Assembly: GCA_950295325.1 (NCBI GenBank)
Contig: OX485803.1
Span: forward strand, 64,495,554-64,559,553
DNA from: Polytrichum commune
Lineage: Eukaryota > Streptophyta > Polytrichopsida > Polytrichales > Polytrichaceae
Length of the DNA: 64,000 nt
Direction of reading: 5' to 3'
Positions 36,048 through 47,600 of this stretch are shown piece by piece. Below the pieces are notes generated by a model. It saw nothing but the letters and a program-made list of their open reading frames with translations. It made no database searches and was not told the DNA's origin. Within the stretch, counting starts at the first letter, position 1, and every line of letters starts with the position of its first letter. The position numbers were made by a program, and so were the translations under genes.

Positions 36048-36569
36048 CGTTGGTGTCTATGATATGTTTTCTATCAGGTACTATCATTTATTCTTCCAAT
36101 GTATCTATCTCACAAAATCCGGCGTATATTATGATCACATGTTGTAATTGGCGTTCAATGAGCGAGATATTTCGACGCGTTTGTCATTATGTGTTTATTT
36201 TTGTTATATCCGCCAAAATTTTCTGACACCTACTTTGTTCTATTCATAATGATCAATAATTTATTTTTCCAACCAATTTTAATTCTTTCTACATCTACGT
36301 CAGTCCACACATATATATTTTAAATTTCTACCAATATTTTTAGTATTTGACGCCATTTTGTGTATATCTTGCTCGTAAATATTCTCTGACTATTATTGTG
36401 TTATGTCCATTTCTGTATTATTAGATGCTATGTATCACACGCTTTCATCTCCATCCATTATTGTATCACACGTTTTCATTTCCATTCATTTCCTCACACA
36501 ACTCTATACAAAAGTAACATTCACCCCATATTCTTGTGATATATTGTTCATATGTTCTTTTGATTTTCT
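36048..36569. promoter_or_regulatory. Divergent promoter region of the two MULE genes
   Basis: The 522 bp between the start codons of the accessory gene (-) and the transposase (+) must hold both 5' leaders and promoters if the models are right. The stretch is AT-rich and has no coding frame of note. I could not assign specific TATA boxes or start sites. Confidence 0.5.
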
Positions 36570-39500
36570 ATGGCTACCATTAGAGCTCATGGATCTTTTG
36601 TTCCCTTCATCTTGCCACTCCAAGATGATGGTCATGTGAGTATTTCAGAGGATTTATTTAGTTTGAGATTCAACCTCCAGATAGGAACCATGTATTTAGA
36701 GCATGAGATGTACTCTGCAAATGGAGAGGTGTATGAAACGATTTTGGTTCCAAAAAATAGAACTGATGTTGGTTTTATGTGGATCCTAGGACCTGGTTCA
36801 TTTAGGGTGATAGGACTTTCTGAGTCTCAGATGCAAGTTTCAACTGTCATTTTGACAAACGAATCCGGTACATCCACAGTTCAAATTCCCTCTATCGCAC
36901 CTGTTAAGGTGGAACCCCTTGATGATAGTGTGTTTGTGCTATCAGATTCAGAAGATGACATTTGTGCATCTATTGATCTTTCAAACACATCGCCATTTCC
37001 ATTTAGAAGTGTTCATTCTACTCCTTCCCAACTTCCTATACATGTAGCCAAATTCCCTTGCGGTCTTATGTACAAGAAGGTGGTTCCCCAAATCTCACCT
37101 TCTCAACGTCCTCCACTACACCCTTCACCTTCATCTACAGGGTTGACTATGATTGATGCCTTGAAGCTGACAAAGTCAAGAAAAAGATCAAAGTCCGATC
37201 TTGCATCCATTGATTTTGACAGTATAGATGTTCGTGAAGTCAAGTACTTACCATCTTCTTTTAATGGTGATGTTTTGTTTCTCTTGCCTCCTGTGGCACT
37301 CAAAGCTCCAAATACGTATGGTCGCTCAATGGACGGCATGGACAAGATGTGCGACGGTCACCCTTGGTGCACCACCAAAACCACGAATATCCAAAATGAC
37401 TTTGGACTGTCTTTCCGGCGCTCTACTTGTGCTGGTCATCTCGAATGTCATAATGACTACTGTGATTACATGAATCGCAATGGGGGCCTCCGGAACAACA
37501 CTGAATGGGCCGGTTCAACTCCTATCCCATTTGCTGTGGGTGTTGTTCCCCCTACTAAGTCCACTGTCGAGTGTAAGGTATGTCGTTCCACACCTGTGTG
37601 CATTGCTTTGTGTAATGCTCGAATCATATACATCCAGTCCACATCCGTTGGAATGTCCAGGGCTTGCATTCATCTTGGTGTACATGATCACCCTGTGGCC
37701 AATGGCACATGCCGTGAATCATTGGACATGGCATACCAATGCGTTGCAAATGAGGTATTGAAAACACCCACAGCAAAAAATTCAGCCATAGTTATGGCGG
37801 CGAGCAAACAATTCTTGGCCGATTACCTTCTCAAATCTCCCGCAAATGTCGAAGGCCATCACTTGGTTGGTTCATCCCTAGAGGTCGTCATGGACAAATT
37901 CAGCACTCTTGCGTCCCCAAATTGTCGTGACTTTGTATCTGGATCAAAGCGTTTTTTGCGTAGTGGAATGGGAACTATGGATAGTATTATGGCGCTCAAA
38001 GACCACTCTGCTTTCAAATTCGTCCATGGTAGTCGGTTCCCAGGGCAGTCAAAGGACAAAGTGTTTATTTTCAAGATGTCTGTAGACCTTCCAGGTAGTG
38101 GTGTGGAGCTTGTGAGGAGGATGCAAGTCGGTGGGGATATGGAGAATTCATGGATTATGTTTGACCATGTCAAACGTTTGAAGGACTGGACGACCATGGC
38201 TTGCCATGTGTACGACAGTCGATACTGTAAAGTGTTGACTATTGCGTGTTGTGACATGCAATCTGAAGATGGTGCAGCACAAATTCTCTTTTGGGAAAAT
38301 TTGAATGCTGTCATGGCAGAAAATGGTGTACCAAACGTAAACTTCAAAGGATTTATGGCTGATAGTGCTCAAGCTAATTGGAATGCGGTGAGGGCGATTT
38401 ACGGGGATGGTGATCCAAGTCTACCCATGGTTGCACGTGAGCGTACATGTCTTTTCCATTGGTCCGCAAGCTTGGATAAGGTGACCCAAAAGTATATCAA
38501 ACCATCATTGCAATTTCAACACAAACAAATATGCAAGGATTACAAAGACGCGAAAACAATGGACGACGCTGAGACCAAGTACCATGTGATTCGTTCTTGG
38601 TGGTTGTCATCTGGAGCTGCCTCCGAAGAAGGCATCCTTGGCCTTTCAGAGTGGTTGGGATTTTGGCACTTTCGTTACAGACAATGGGGTGGCCATATGC
38701 TACTTGTAAGTACATATCAAACTTCATTATTCAATGTAATATATCTTATGTTTTTCTTATCTTTGTTTTTCTGTGTTGTTCATAGGATATGACAATAGAA
38801 AAACGTGCGGGAATGCCAACATGCAACCTTGCAGAGACTGTACACAACAAACAACAAACAGTTTGGGTCGTTCGACCCAAACGTGGCAGCCATTTTGGGT
38901 CGAACAACCCAAACTGCGCAAACAGTTTCGGTCGTTCGACCCAAACCTTGTATGCAGTTTGAGTCGAACGACCCAAACATGGCAGCCATTTTGGGTCGAA
39001 CGACCCAAATTGCGCAAACAGTTTCGGTCGTTCGACCCAAACCTTGTAGGCAGTTTGGGTCGTTCGATCCAAACGTGGCAGCCATTTTGGGTCAAACGAC
39101 CCAAACCTAGATATATAATCTATCTTATGTTTGTCTTATCCTTGTATTTGTGTGTTGTTCATAGGATATGACAATAGAAGAGCGTGCAGAAATGCCAACA
39201 TGCAACCTTGCAGAGACTGTACACAACAAATGGCTCCAACAGTCCGGCAACAAGATGACTTGTTTATATGAAGCTACAGTGGACGACATGATCCGTGCCT
39301 TCATGCAAATTGCAAATTACCGGACATGGTTGAAAGGGGGGTCTGATGGTAAAGGTCCTGATTCGGCCTCCTTGAAACTCAAAGCAGCTGCCAGGTGTGG
39401 AGATCCAAAAATGTTGGCTGATGCCATGAAGTCTTACCCAGGGGCAGAAGACGTCAACACTAGAGATTGTGCATTGGAAGGGTCAGAACTCTTTGGTTCT

Positions 39501-40532
39501 ACCAAACGCAAACTCAACCTACCACCGGGTGCTGATTGTGACTCTCATCGACCCGACAAAGTGAACTATTCCATTCCTCGTCCCAACACCCGAGCAACTC
39601 GTCAACGCATAGAGGAATCGTTGAGTTCTGCAATTCATGATGTGGCTCATACTACATCCGTGTTAGAGACTGATTGTCTTGCTTCCAATTGGCACATTGC
39701 AAGATTACCACCCAACTCAGCCAAACGATGTTGGGCACTGCAGGCCATTACAGGGACTATGTGCAATGCTAAAATCGGGACTGGGAAACATGGCACACCT
39801 GCCCCAACATACAAAGGGCTCAGGAAGGAATTTCGATCTCCCAACAATGTGGAGTATGAATTTTGGTTTTGCCCTGACGACATCAAGCGTTGTGTGAGTG
39901 GCAGTAAGAAGAAATATGTGTTGGACTGGCCTATAGTACCCAACACGTGGCCGGTGAAGATAGGTACCAATCTATCGAGAAAGGAGGTTTTGGCACTTGA
40001 AGATGCTGGATTTCAACTACAGCAGAGGGAGGCATTGTCCCCTCGTCGTAGGCTTTCAACAATTGCAACTCTCCCCATCCCTCGCTCGTATTTTTCTATA
40101 CCACCAAACCCGGATGCCCACCCTACATTCAGGTTTGGGAAGACAGTGCGTCGTAATCCAACAGCACCGCTAGCGGATCACAAAAACAAATGGGAGAGTG
40201 CCGGACTCATGGAGGGTTACTATGTGGTTGGGATCACTGCCATTCCATATCCGGGCTTTGGAGTGATAATCAACATTGTCTCCAAGCAGGATATCACCTA
40301 CCATGTGACAATTGGCGACATCCCGCATTGCACATGCCCGGATTTCACGAAAATGTCCTCTCATGCATTGGGAAAGAAAGGAAAATGGGTGTATTGTAAA
40401 CATCTTTATTATGTGTTTAGATTTTTGTGCAAGGTGGATTACGAGAGTGACAAGTTCATTCATGCACCTACATATACCTATAATGAGGTCATGCGACTAC
40501 TTGAACTTGCTGGTATTGTAGAATGTGAGTAG
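36570..40532 (+). CDS. MULE transposase, 2 exons
   Basis: Exons 36570-38705 and 39165-40532 (donor CTT|GTAAGT, acceptor TTCATAG|GAT) join in phase to an open 1167-aa protein. The N-terminal third has a Cys/His-rich zinc-binding region (CAGHLECHNDYCDYMNR, NNTEWAGS, CKVCRSTPVCIALC) of the FLYWCH/WRKY-GCM1 kind seen in MULE proteins. A DDE-type core follows (MFDHVKRLKDW, GFMADSAQANWNAVRAIYG, CLFHWSASLDKV). Exon 2 ends with a SWIM zinc finger (HCTCPDFTKMSSHALG then VYCKHLYYVF; C-x-C...C-x-H), a common MULE feature. Its role is to bind the terminal repeats and cut and join DNA in the nucleus. The intron contains a duplicated exon 2 start and a minisatellite. AATAAA at about 40574 may be the poly(A) signal. 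The third catalytic acidic residue was not assigned. Confidence 0.88.
38741..39228 (+). repeat. Duplicated intron/exon junction flanking the minisatellite
   Basis: About 38741-38855 and 39113-39228 are copies of the intron 3' end and exon 2 start: both hold GTGTTGTTCATAGGATATGA, then GCCAACATGCAACCTTGCAG. Only the second acceptor leads to an open frame. The first reads into the minisatellite and stops (GCAGTTTGAG). Confidence 0.85.
38858..39112. repeat. Palindromic minisatellite in the transposase intron, 8 units
   Basis: Eight units of TTTGGGTCGTTCGACCCAAA or TTTGGGTCGAACGACCCAAA, some with single changes, spaced by linkers such as GTGGCAGCCA and CCTTGTAGGCAG. The outer arms are the same as in 33915-34236, but the centre is TT or AA instead of AC or GT. 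Confidence 0.95.
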
Positions 40533-41225
40533 TATTGCAAGTGTTCTATTAAACAACATATATTTCAATGTCAATAAATGACATGTTTTGGTTTGGATTA
40601 TTATAATAAAAATTAGCAATGGACTGAAAGTATTTCAAATGATTCAGTAACTTCATTTCTATTTAGACTACACCCAACCGTGAGCGGTTTCATTTATTCA
40701 TACGGATAAATAATAACAAGTTTCTAAAAATAAAAAATAATTAAGAAGATTCTACGCACATCCGCGTAGTAATGTCTTCTTGGTATCCGCCTATAGATTA
40801 TTCCTTCTTTATCACTAGCTCAATTTGGGATAGCACCAGTCAATGTAACCAACCGGATTCGAACCCGGGCTGATCCAGACCTAATACCAGTCTCTTACAC
40901 AACTCGCATCCACAGGCGGATGTCTCAAAACCTAGTAACTACCTACATATTGACAATTTCTATTATCTAATTTCCTTGTTTTTGTAGATTGTGGGCCTTA
41001 ATTCAACCCGTGAGCGGTTTGAGTGGCTCACAATTATGGCACCTACATATACGTATAATGAGGTTATGCACCTACTTGAATTTGCTGCTGTTGTAGAATG
41101 TGAGTAGTTGTACAAGTGTTGGTTGTAACTACATGTATAAGGATGTCAATAAATTACATGTATTTGTTTGGATTATTATAATAAAAATCAGCAATGTATT
41201 GAAAGTGCTTTAAATGATCCATGGC
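40465..41225 (+). repeat. Duplicated 3' end of the transposase gene
   Basis: About 40465-40660 recurs at 41040-41225. Both contain GCACCTACATATACSTATAA, TTGTAGAATGTGAGTAGT, a TGTCAATAAATGACATG-like block and TTTGGATTATTATAATAAAA. The second copy encodes the last codons again but is not joined to the gene. Confidence 0.85.
40691..41007 (-). mobile_element. Candidate tRNA-related SINE inserted in the MULE 3' region
   Basis: A 317-bp insert is flanked by the 13-bp direct repeat CCGTGAGCGGTTT (40678-40690 and 41008-41020). On the minus strand it contains GGGTTCGAATCC, a perfect RNA polymerase III B box, preceded at tRNA-like distance by GAGTTGTGTAAGAGACTGG, which resembles a D-arm. I could not fold a full tRNA, so it is a tRNA-derived or degenerate sequence rather than a tRNA gene. 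Confidence 0.5.
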
Positions 41226-41351
41226 AATAGGGCCCTTTCACTTATGTTTCATTTAAAATACTTGCAATTTACAATTGAAAATATGCAATTAATTTGTCAA
41301 AATTGTGGTTGTGTACCCTAAACCCGTGTGTCTTTACTAAATTTGGATTCA

Positions 41352-41435
41352 TTGCTCATATGTTACTGCTCATTGCTCATGTGTTACTGCTCACCGCTCA
41401 CCGCTTACTGCTCATCGCTCATAAGATAGCTTCCC
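41352..41435 (-). repeat. Right terminal inverted repeat of the MULE
   Basis: Read on the minus strand it starts GGGAAGCTATCTTATGAG and continues with GAGCGATGAGCAGTAAGCGG-type subrepeats that mirror the left end. It is followed by the TCATCGAAGTTA duplication. Confidence 0.85.
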
Positions 41436-41447
41436 TCATCGAAGTTA

Positions 41448-44400
41448 TAATCTATTTTTGAACTATGGGGCCTTAAGCCTATTATATGGCCTATAGGACT
41501 AATGTACCTCATAACATTGCTCAACTCTTTGGTTGGCTTCCATGAGACCAAGTATCGGGCGAACATACTTGTTTAATTATGGGATTTCCCACTTATGAGA
41601 AGCACTCACGTTGTACTATAGAATTTCCTAAGTCCACCATCCAGTATAACCTAGCCATGTGTAGGTTTAGGGTTTAGGGTGCATTAGGACTAATTTGGGG
41701 ATTTTGATGGTGACTGTGACATCAAATTTGCTAAAATGGCTAATAAGTTATAAGGTGTTCCCAATGTTTTCACCTTCAACTTATGTGGATGCCAAGAATC
41801 TTTGATGATTCGTGGCATTCATGTTAGGAGATCTCGTTTAAAACCGTCCATTGTAGGTTTGTGGTTGATTCTTTCAACTTCGATCAATCTCACTAACGTA
41901 ATTCAAGGTCTCCAATGCTAATCTTGGGGCCATATAAAACACTAATTTAAAGAACCAAATGCTAAGTGCTTATCAACATTTTCACCTTCAATGTATACTA
42001 TGAAAGTTGCTAAGCCATGGCCATGATACATGGCACGTGTGTAAGAGACCCCTGTGAAGGGTTGGTTCATCCCAACTTAATCTCACCATATCGAATATTG
42101 TCACTAGTGATTGATAATTAGTGGATAGATCTATAATTAGTAAGGTTTACAATATATATATATATATATATACACACACACTCTCTATTTTAACCTTGCC
42201 TTAAATGAATCGCAAAAATAATAAAATATAACCCCAAAGGACTAATTACTTTAGGGTTAGGTAAGTCTCACCTAACAAATATCCACCATAGATTTGATAT
42301 CATGAATCTACGGACAAGGATAGTTACCTAATCTTATATTAAGTGAAAGGAAGCATGAGAACCTCCTTTCAAAGGTTAAGCCCCATGAGCAGTTTACCCT
42401 AAGTAACTTTTGGGATTAATGTAAAAGTGTGCGGGTGTGTGGGAGGTGTAGGCTAATTGCCTTCTTCTTTGCTCACGCAAAATGGCTAAGGAATAGGTAG
42501 AATACTCAATAGCAGTTTGAGCATGTAATGATACAAAATGTATGCTTATGCCTTATTTGATTGTGTGACATAAATAACAATTGGGTTTTACTGTTATTCA
42601 CCTTGTGTGCGTTACTAACCCTCTCTTTGGATTTGGTTGGTGGTATGAGCACTTGTGAGGTAGACCCTTCACAACTTTGATGGCAAGTTTAGGTTTTGTA
42701 TTTCATCTTCTTCACAAATAATGTGTGTATAATGCTTAGGTATTCTATAATGATGAAGAATACATAGCATGAGTTAACTTGAGAGTGAACTATTGGAATA
42801 TACTTTAGACACAATCCTTATACTCTTTTTGAAATTTGATTTTGTAAGCCTCGGATATGGTATGTCAATATTTAATACAACCTTAGGGGTAGCAATGCTC
42901 AAGGTTTTTAATTGCTTACATACATACCAACGTGAAATAGTAGCAAAAGCATAGAGTTAGATATGCAATGATGTAGTCTTGAGGGATGTTCCCACCCACC
43001 CTCCCGAGTTTTGCAAAGTTACATAGATATGTAGAAGAATGGTTTGGCCTCTGAATAAGAGGATGTATTATGAAAGGTTTATGCTTGAAAAATAAGCCTA
43101 GACCTATTCAAGAAATGCCCAACTCTCTCCTTAGTGTGAATGAACTTAGAGGCCAACCTAAATTTGCGAGAAATTATGTATTGTGTAAGAAAGTTGAGAT
43201 CTCTTATTAGGTTAACATCTCAGGATTTTTTTCTTCTCAATATGACAATGTGTGTGAACCATGCAAACAAATACCACAAAAGCTTACAATGGACCTCTTG
43301 GGCATTTAAGGATTAAGAATCAAGGATAATAACTAAAAGGAACGTCAATGTTCTCATACACTGACGTGCGAAGTCCATTCACCACCTACTCCTCATGTCC
43401 ACATGGCCAAGAATCAAGGATATGTGCAATTGTAGTCTTTGTTGCTCTAAAAGAACTTGAATCAACACATTGAACACTAATATAAATAATTTCTCTGATC
43501 ACTTGAGTTAAAAGGAGGTTTTTTGTTTGTTTGTTTATTTTTGTTTTTGTTATTGCATTGCATATCATGACTTCAAGTGTTCTTTCAAATAGGGTCCATT
43601 TTTTTACAAATTAATTGTATCATGCGGCGGCCTCATCTCTCTAATGTGCTCGACACAAACTTGACATTGAACACGGAACTACAAAGTGTAGGCCATGTAA
43701 GTCAAGGAAACAAACTCAAGTATTGCTTTCATCTATTTCAAATATGATTGTAATCTTCACATGGAAACCATTATTCAAGGTATCAACCTTAAAATAAACC
43801 TCATATTTGTTGGTAATTGTTCTTATAAATTAATGTCAAATCCATGGTGTACCTTTTCCTCAATTGATAATGTGTAAGACTTGAGAATATGAATCATTTA
43901 TGTTAGTAAACTTAGGTCAACAAGGCATTGTTGATCTTAGGTTGTTCATGGAAATCATGGGATAACCTAAGGTGTAATGCCTTCTTTTTAGGACGTGAAC
44001 ACAATGAATGATAAGGAAATTATACAGAGAGGAATACATAAGGGGTTTATAATCAATTCTTACATTATTTATCCAACTTTCTTTTGTTCAAGATTAGGTT
44101 TGTCATGTACTTGATTAAGACTTGGTGAGTGTCTTTATTTAGTTATTTGACTTGTGAGGTTGGCATTTTTACTCTTCCAGTTATTCATGGCATGATTATG
44201 GATTGTACCTCTGACCCTTGTTGTGATGACTATGAGCAAATTGTCATTTCATCCTTTTGCCTGAACCTCTCAATAAGGAAGTTATGATTTTAGTTTTTTT
44301 GTTTCCTTTTTAGCAAGATTTATATTGATCAAACATGTATGCCTACTCTCTATGACATACAAAATTCAAATATCAATGAGAGAAAGTTCTCGACAACATG

Positions 44401-44630
44401 AATGTTCATGTTGATTCTCAAAATGTAACACTCACATAGAGAATCTCAAGGGTTTAAAGGAGGGTCCAACGATGATCATAGGTTGAACACTGTAACGCTA
44501 TGATGTTCAAAGAAGTTATATTGGAATTAAAAGTGGAAATGAACAATGAGTTTCTCAAAATGCTTTGTGCATGTTTCCTCTTTAGCAAGATGTCACTAAA
44601 TACTTTCACTCTCCTTTGCAGCATACCTCA
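41448..44630. other. Intergenic region between the MULE and the aspartic protease
   Basis: No gene seen. An (AT)n-(AC)n dinucleotide tract lies at about 42151-42181. The 60-codon frame at 43386-43568 has no motif. The promoter of the protease gene is expected near the right end. Confidence 0.4.
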
Positions 44631-47600
44631 ATGAAATTGGCCGACACTTACTATGTCAACACATTTCTCCATGTTTGTGTATCAAGCAAATGCATTACAA
44701 CAATGGTCATAATATTCCTAATCGCGAGTTTCACTTGGATATATAAAGACCAAAATGTTGTTGATAAACATAATCTTCATGACGAAGTTATAATATTTCA
44801 GCTGCATCCGAGGTTTAAAAATGCATCTATTGATGAAATTATTAGCAGAAGTAGAAGGCATGAGCAGCGAAATTACTACCGGCTACGAAGAAGAGTTTCA
44901 GGTCTGACTAAGCTTAACTATGAGCAATCTCCAATATGGGAGGTGAAGAGCTTGTTTTGGTTTTTGTATATTAAATTGAGTATTGGTCGCCAAACATTTG
45001 ATGTGCTCATAGACACGGGGAGCCCCGTACTCTGGTTGAATTGCAAAATTCCTCATCTCAATGTTGGACCAAGTCCCAACTTGGTAAGTGATGCAAATTT
45101 GAATCCAAAATTTTTTTTATTACATGATTTTCTTCTCCAACTGTGGGGACATAACATTCATGAAGTGAAGGAGAAATTGTTCTATTTCCTTGGGAATAAT
45201 CTTAGTTGGTTGCATTTTGATTATGGAATAGAAATGCAAGATGTAAAATCTTGGTTCAATTTCAACATATATTTGAAATGGATGAGAGAGAGGGAGTAGA
45301 TTTTATTTCGTTAGGGGGGGGGGGAACACGTTTCATAAAATGAATAATGTTGTGGATGTTGTAGGGACATTGCATTTCAGATTTTGGGGGACATAACACT
45401 CACAGGATGAGGGAGAGATATTTCTAGTTCATTGGGAATAATCTTAGTGAGTTGCACTATTGATCCTAGAATAAAAGTGCAAGATGCAAAATCTTGATTC
45501 AATTTTAACCTACATTTGAAGCGGATGAAAGCGAGGGAATAGACTATAATACATTTAGAAAAAGATTAATGTTTCATAGATTGAATAATGTTATATACGT
45601 TATAGAACTTCATAGCCATTTAAAGACTACGGGTGCTAGTGTGAGCGACCTATCTACACCATGTTTATGAATCCTCACGAGATCTTAGAAATGGATTGAT
45701 TAAATTTAGAGAATTGCAGTTTTATTAAGCACACAATCTTATGTCAAGAACAAAATAAAAAATACAGTTGTATACGAAAATGAAGATTATAAGAACATAT
45801 AATTTGCATTCAAGGACAACCATGTCTTGTGATTGAACCCTGAATGTTTGATGACGTTAAGTTTTTCAGCTCAATTTATACATGTTTTTGTGCATGTCGA
45901 GGCCCCATTATGAATTCCTATACATTTAGGGTTAGATTGAAAATCAACCCTTGTAGAAGGAAAGTTTTAGTGCATCTAACACTACATGGTGATACTTTAT
46001 AGGGCAAGGTGAATGAGCCATATGCACCAACAAGAAATAACTTTGTCCCATACGAATCAAACATATGCAGTCAGATAAATGAGTGGCACACAGCAGCCGA
46101 TCACTTCACTTACAACAATTTCAAGTATTGTGGGTATCAAGTCAATTATCTCGACGACTCCGTTGCCAGAGGCGTATGGATCAACGATTCAATTAAATAC
46201 AAGATGTACATGGACCAAAATGCAATTCATTCTTTTGAAGCCAACTTTGGGTATATTTACAAGTGACAAACTGGGGGATGGCAACTCTCCATGTGATAGT
46301 ATGTTATTTTAAACTCCTCATTTCCTTAAAGGACTGGAATTTCGAGTCCTCGTTTCACTTCTGTAATTGCAAGAAATTGGATGTTGATGCTATTATTTTG
46401 TTGTACAAGCATTTTGGTGGAGACATCTCAAACTGCAAGTGATCAACGTTTAGTGTTGAGCCAATGTTAATACCACACCCTAACTCACCGTTTAGCTGTT
46501 GATGCAGCTCATAATTCAGCCTTCTAGATTATTCAGTGAGATATTGTAGGCAGAAAAGATCAGCATTGCCACACTATGTTTGGTAGGAATTGATTTGATA
46601 TTGTAGTTTGATGTGATTGAATCGTGAAAATTGTTCAGATGCAAGTGTGATTTTAGAGGTTTGAGATGGATTCTGAGTTGATGTTTGCATTATGCGACTG
46701 AGTTTTCTTAGGCTGATAGATCAATAATCTTGATTATTAACACTACGGCAGGTGCACGTATGAATTTGAGTCGAACTATTTGGATTCAAAGTTGGATGGA
46801 GTTTTGGGTTTGCAACACGTCAAAGATGTGTCACTACCAACTCAGTTTACTCGAAAGATTGGGATTCGTGATATTTTTGGTCACTGTATTGCTCCCAAGG
46901 AACCAAATGGGGATATGTCCGGGTACCTCATATTTGGTTATCATGCGTTAACAATGTCACAAAAAATAACATGGGTTCCTATATTTGTAGCCACACCACC
47001 TTCCAGGTATCTTGAATCGTCTTATCATACTATTGAATCTAAGACGCAAATGTCATTTCATGACTGCATCTGGGAATTGTCCAAAGTCGGTTCTTATTTT
47101 GGACAATTGAGAGTGATTTTGAGACTGGGCATATAGGGGTTAAAGAAAATGAAGAATAATTAGTACATGTGATGCCACAAGAATTCAAGTGATTTATAAA
47201 TTGTTCATTAGATGGTTGTATTGCACTCAATAGCTGCATTGGATTGCTTCACAAGTAAAAAAAGAACACAATGCTAAACCCATAAACCCCACACCAAGCC
47301 TTGAATCATCACCCTCTTTCCGATGTAGTGAGCCTGAATCAATTGAACTTGAAGGGTGGGCTTGGATGGCATACACCACGTTTCATGTCCACATTGCAAG
47401 TGGGTTTAGAGCTCAAAAACGCATGGTGACATTTAGAGGTCACTTTGTTTCTGTGGAAAACTTCTCCCAACTAGCGACTTCCTTGAGGCGATTGATTCAC
47501 CCATACTAAGTTGAAATGGAGCCTCAAATGAAACCGCCTCTGAATTGTACTTGGATGTCTTTGAGGAGATTTTGTTTGAGGATGAGCATCATGTAGTTCA

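Larger units (their letters stand above)
29551..41435. mobile_element. Mutator-like (MULE) DNA transposon carrying two divergent genes
   Basis: The ends are imperfect inverted repeats: GGGGAGTGCTATCTTATGAG on the left, and GGGAAGCTATCTTATGAG when the right end is read in reverse complement. TCATCGAAGTTA occurs directly outside both ends (29539-29550 and 41436-41447), a 12-bp target-site duplication and so near the usual 9-11 bp of MULEs. Boundaries may be off by one or two bases. The element holds a plus-strand MULE transposase (36570-40532) and a minus-strand accessory gene (36047-29748). The intact duplication, open transposase and matching TIRs indicate fairly recent insertion. Non-autonomous copies were not found in this window. 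Confidence 0.88.

Noticed and set aside
35770-36147. Plus-strand open frame opposite the first exon of the accessory gene
   Set aside because: It is the antisense shadow of the exon encoding the basic PKRRRRK region, which has a proper donor and joins the next exon in phase.
38746-39171. Overlapping open frames on both strands at the transposase intron
   Set aside because: Same reason: minisatellite translation in an intron whose splice sites give an in-phase transposase.
40850-40930. Possible tRNA gene on the minus strand (perfect B box)
   Set aside because: No acceptor stem or complete cloverleaf could be formed, and the segment lies in an insert with flanking direct repeats, so a SINE-like origin fits better.
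45084-45299. Extension of the protease exon 1 frame past 45083
   Set aside because: A GTAAGT donor at 45084 joins exon 2 in phase and restores the family sequence; the extension enters a duplicated intronic segment.
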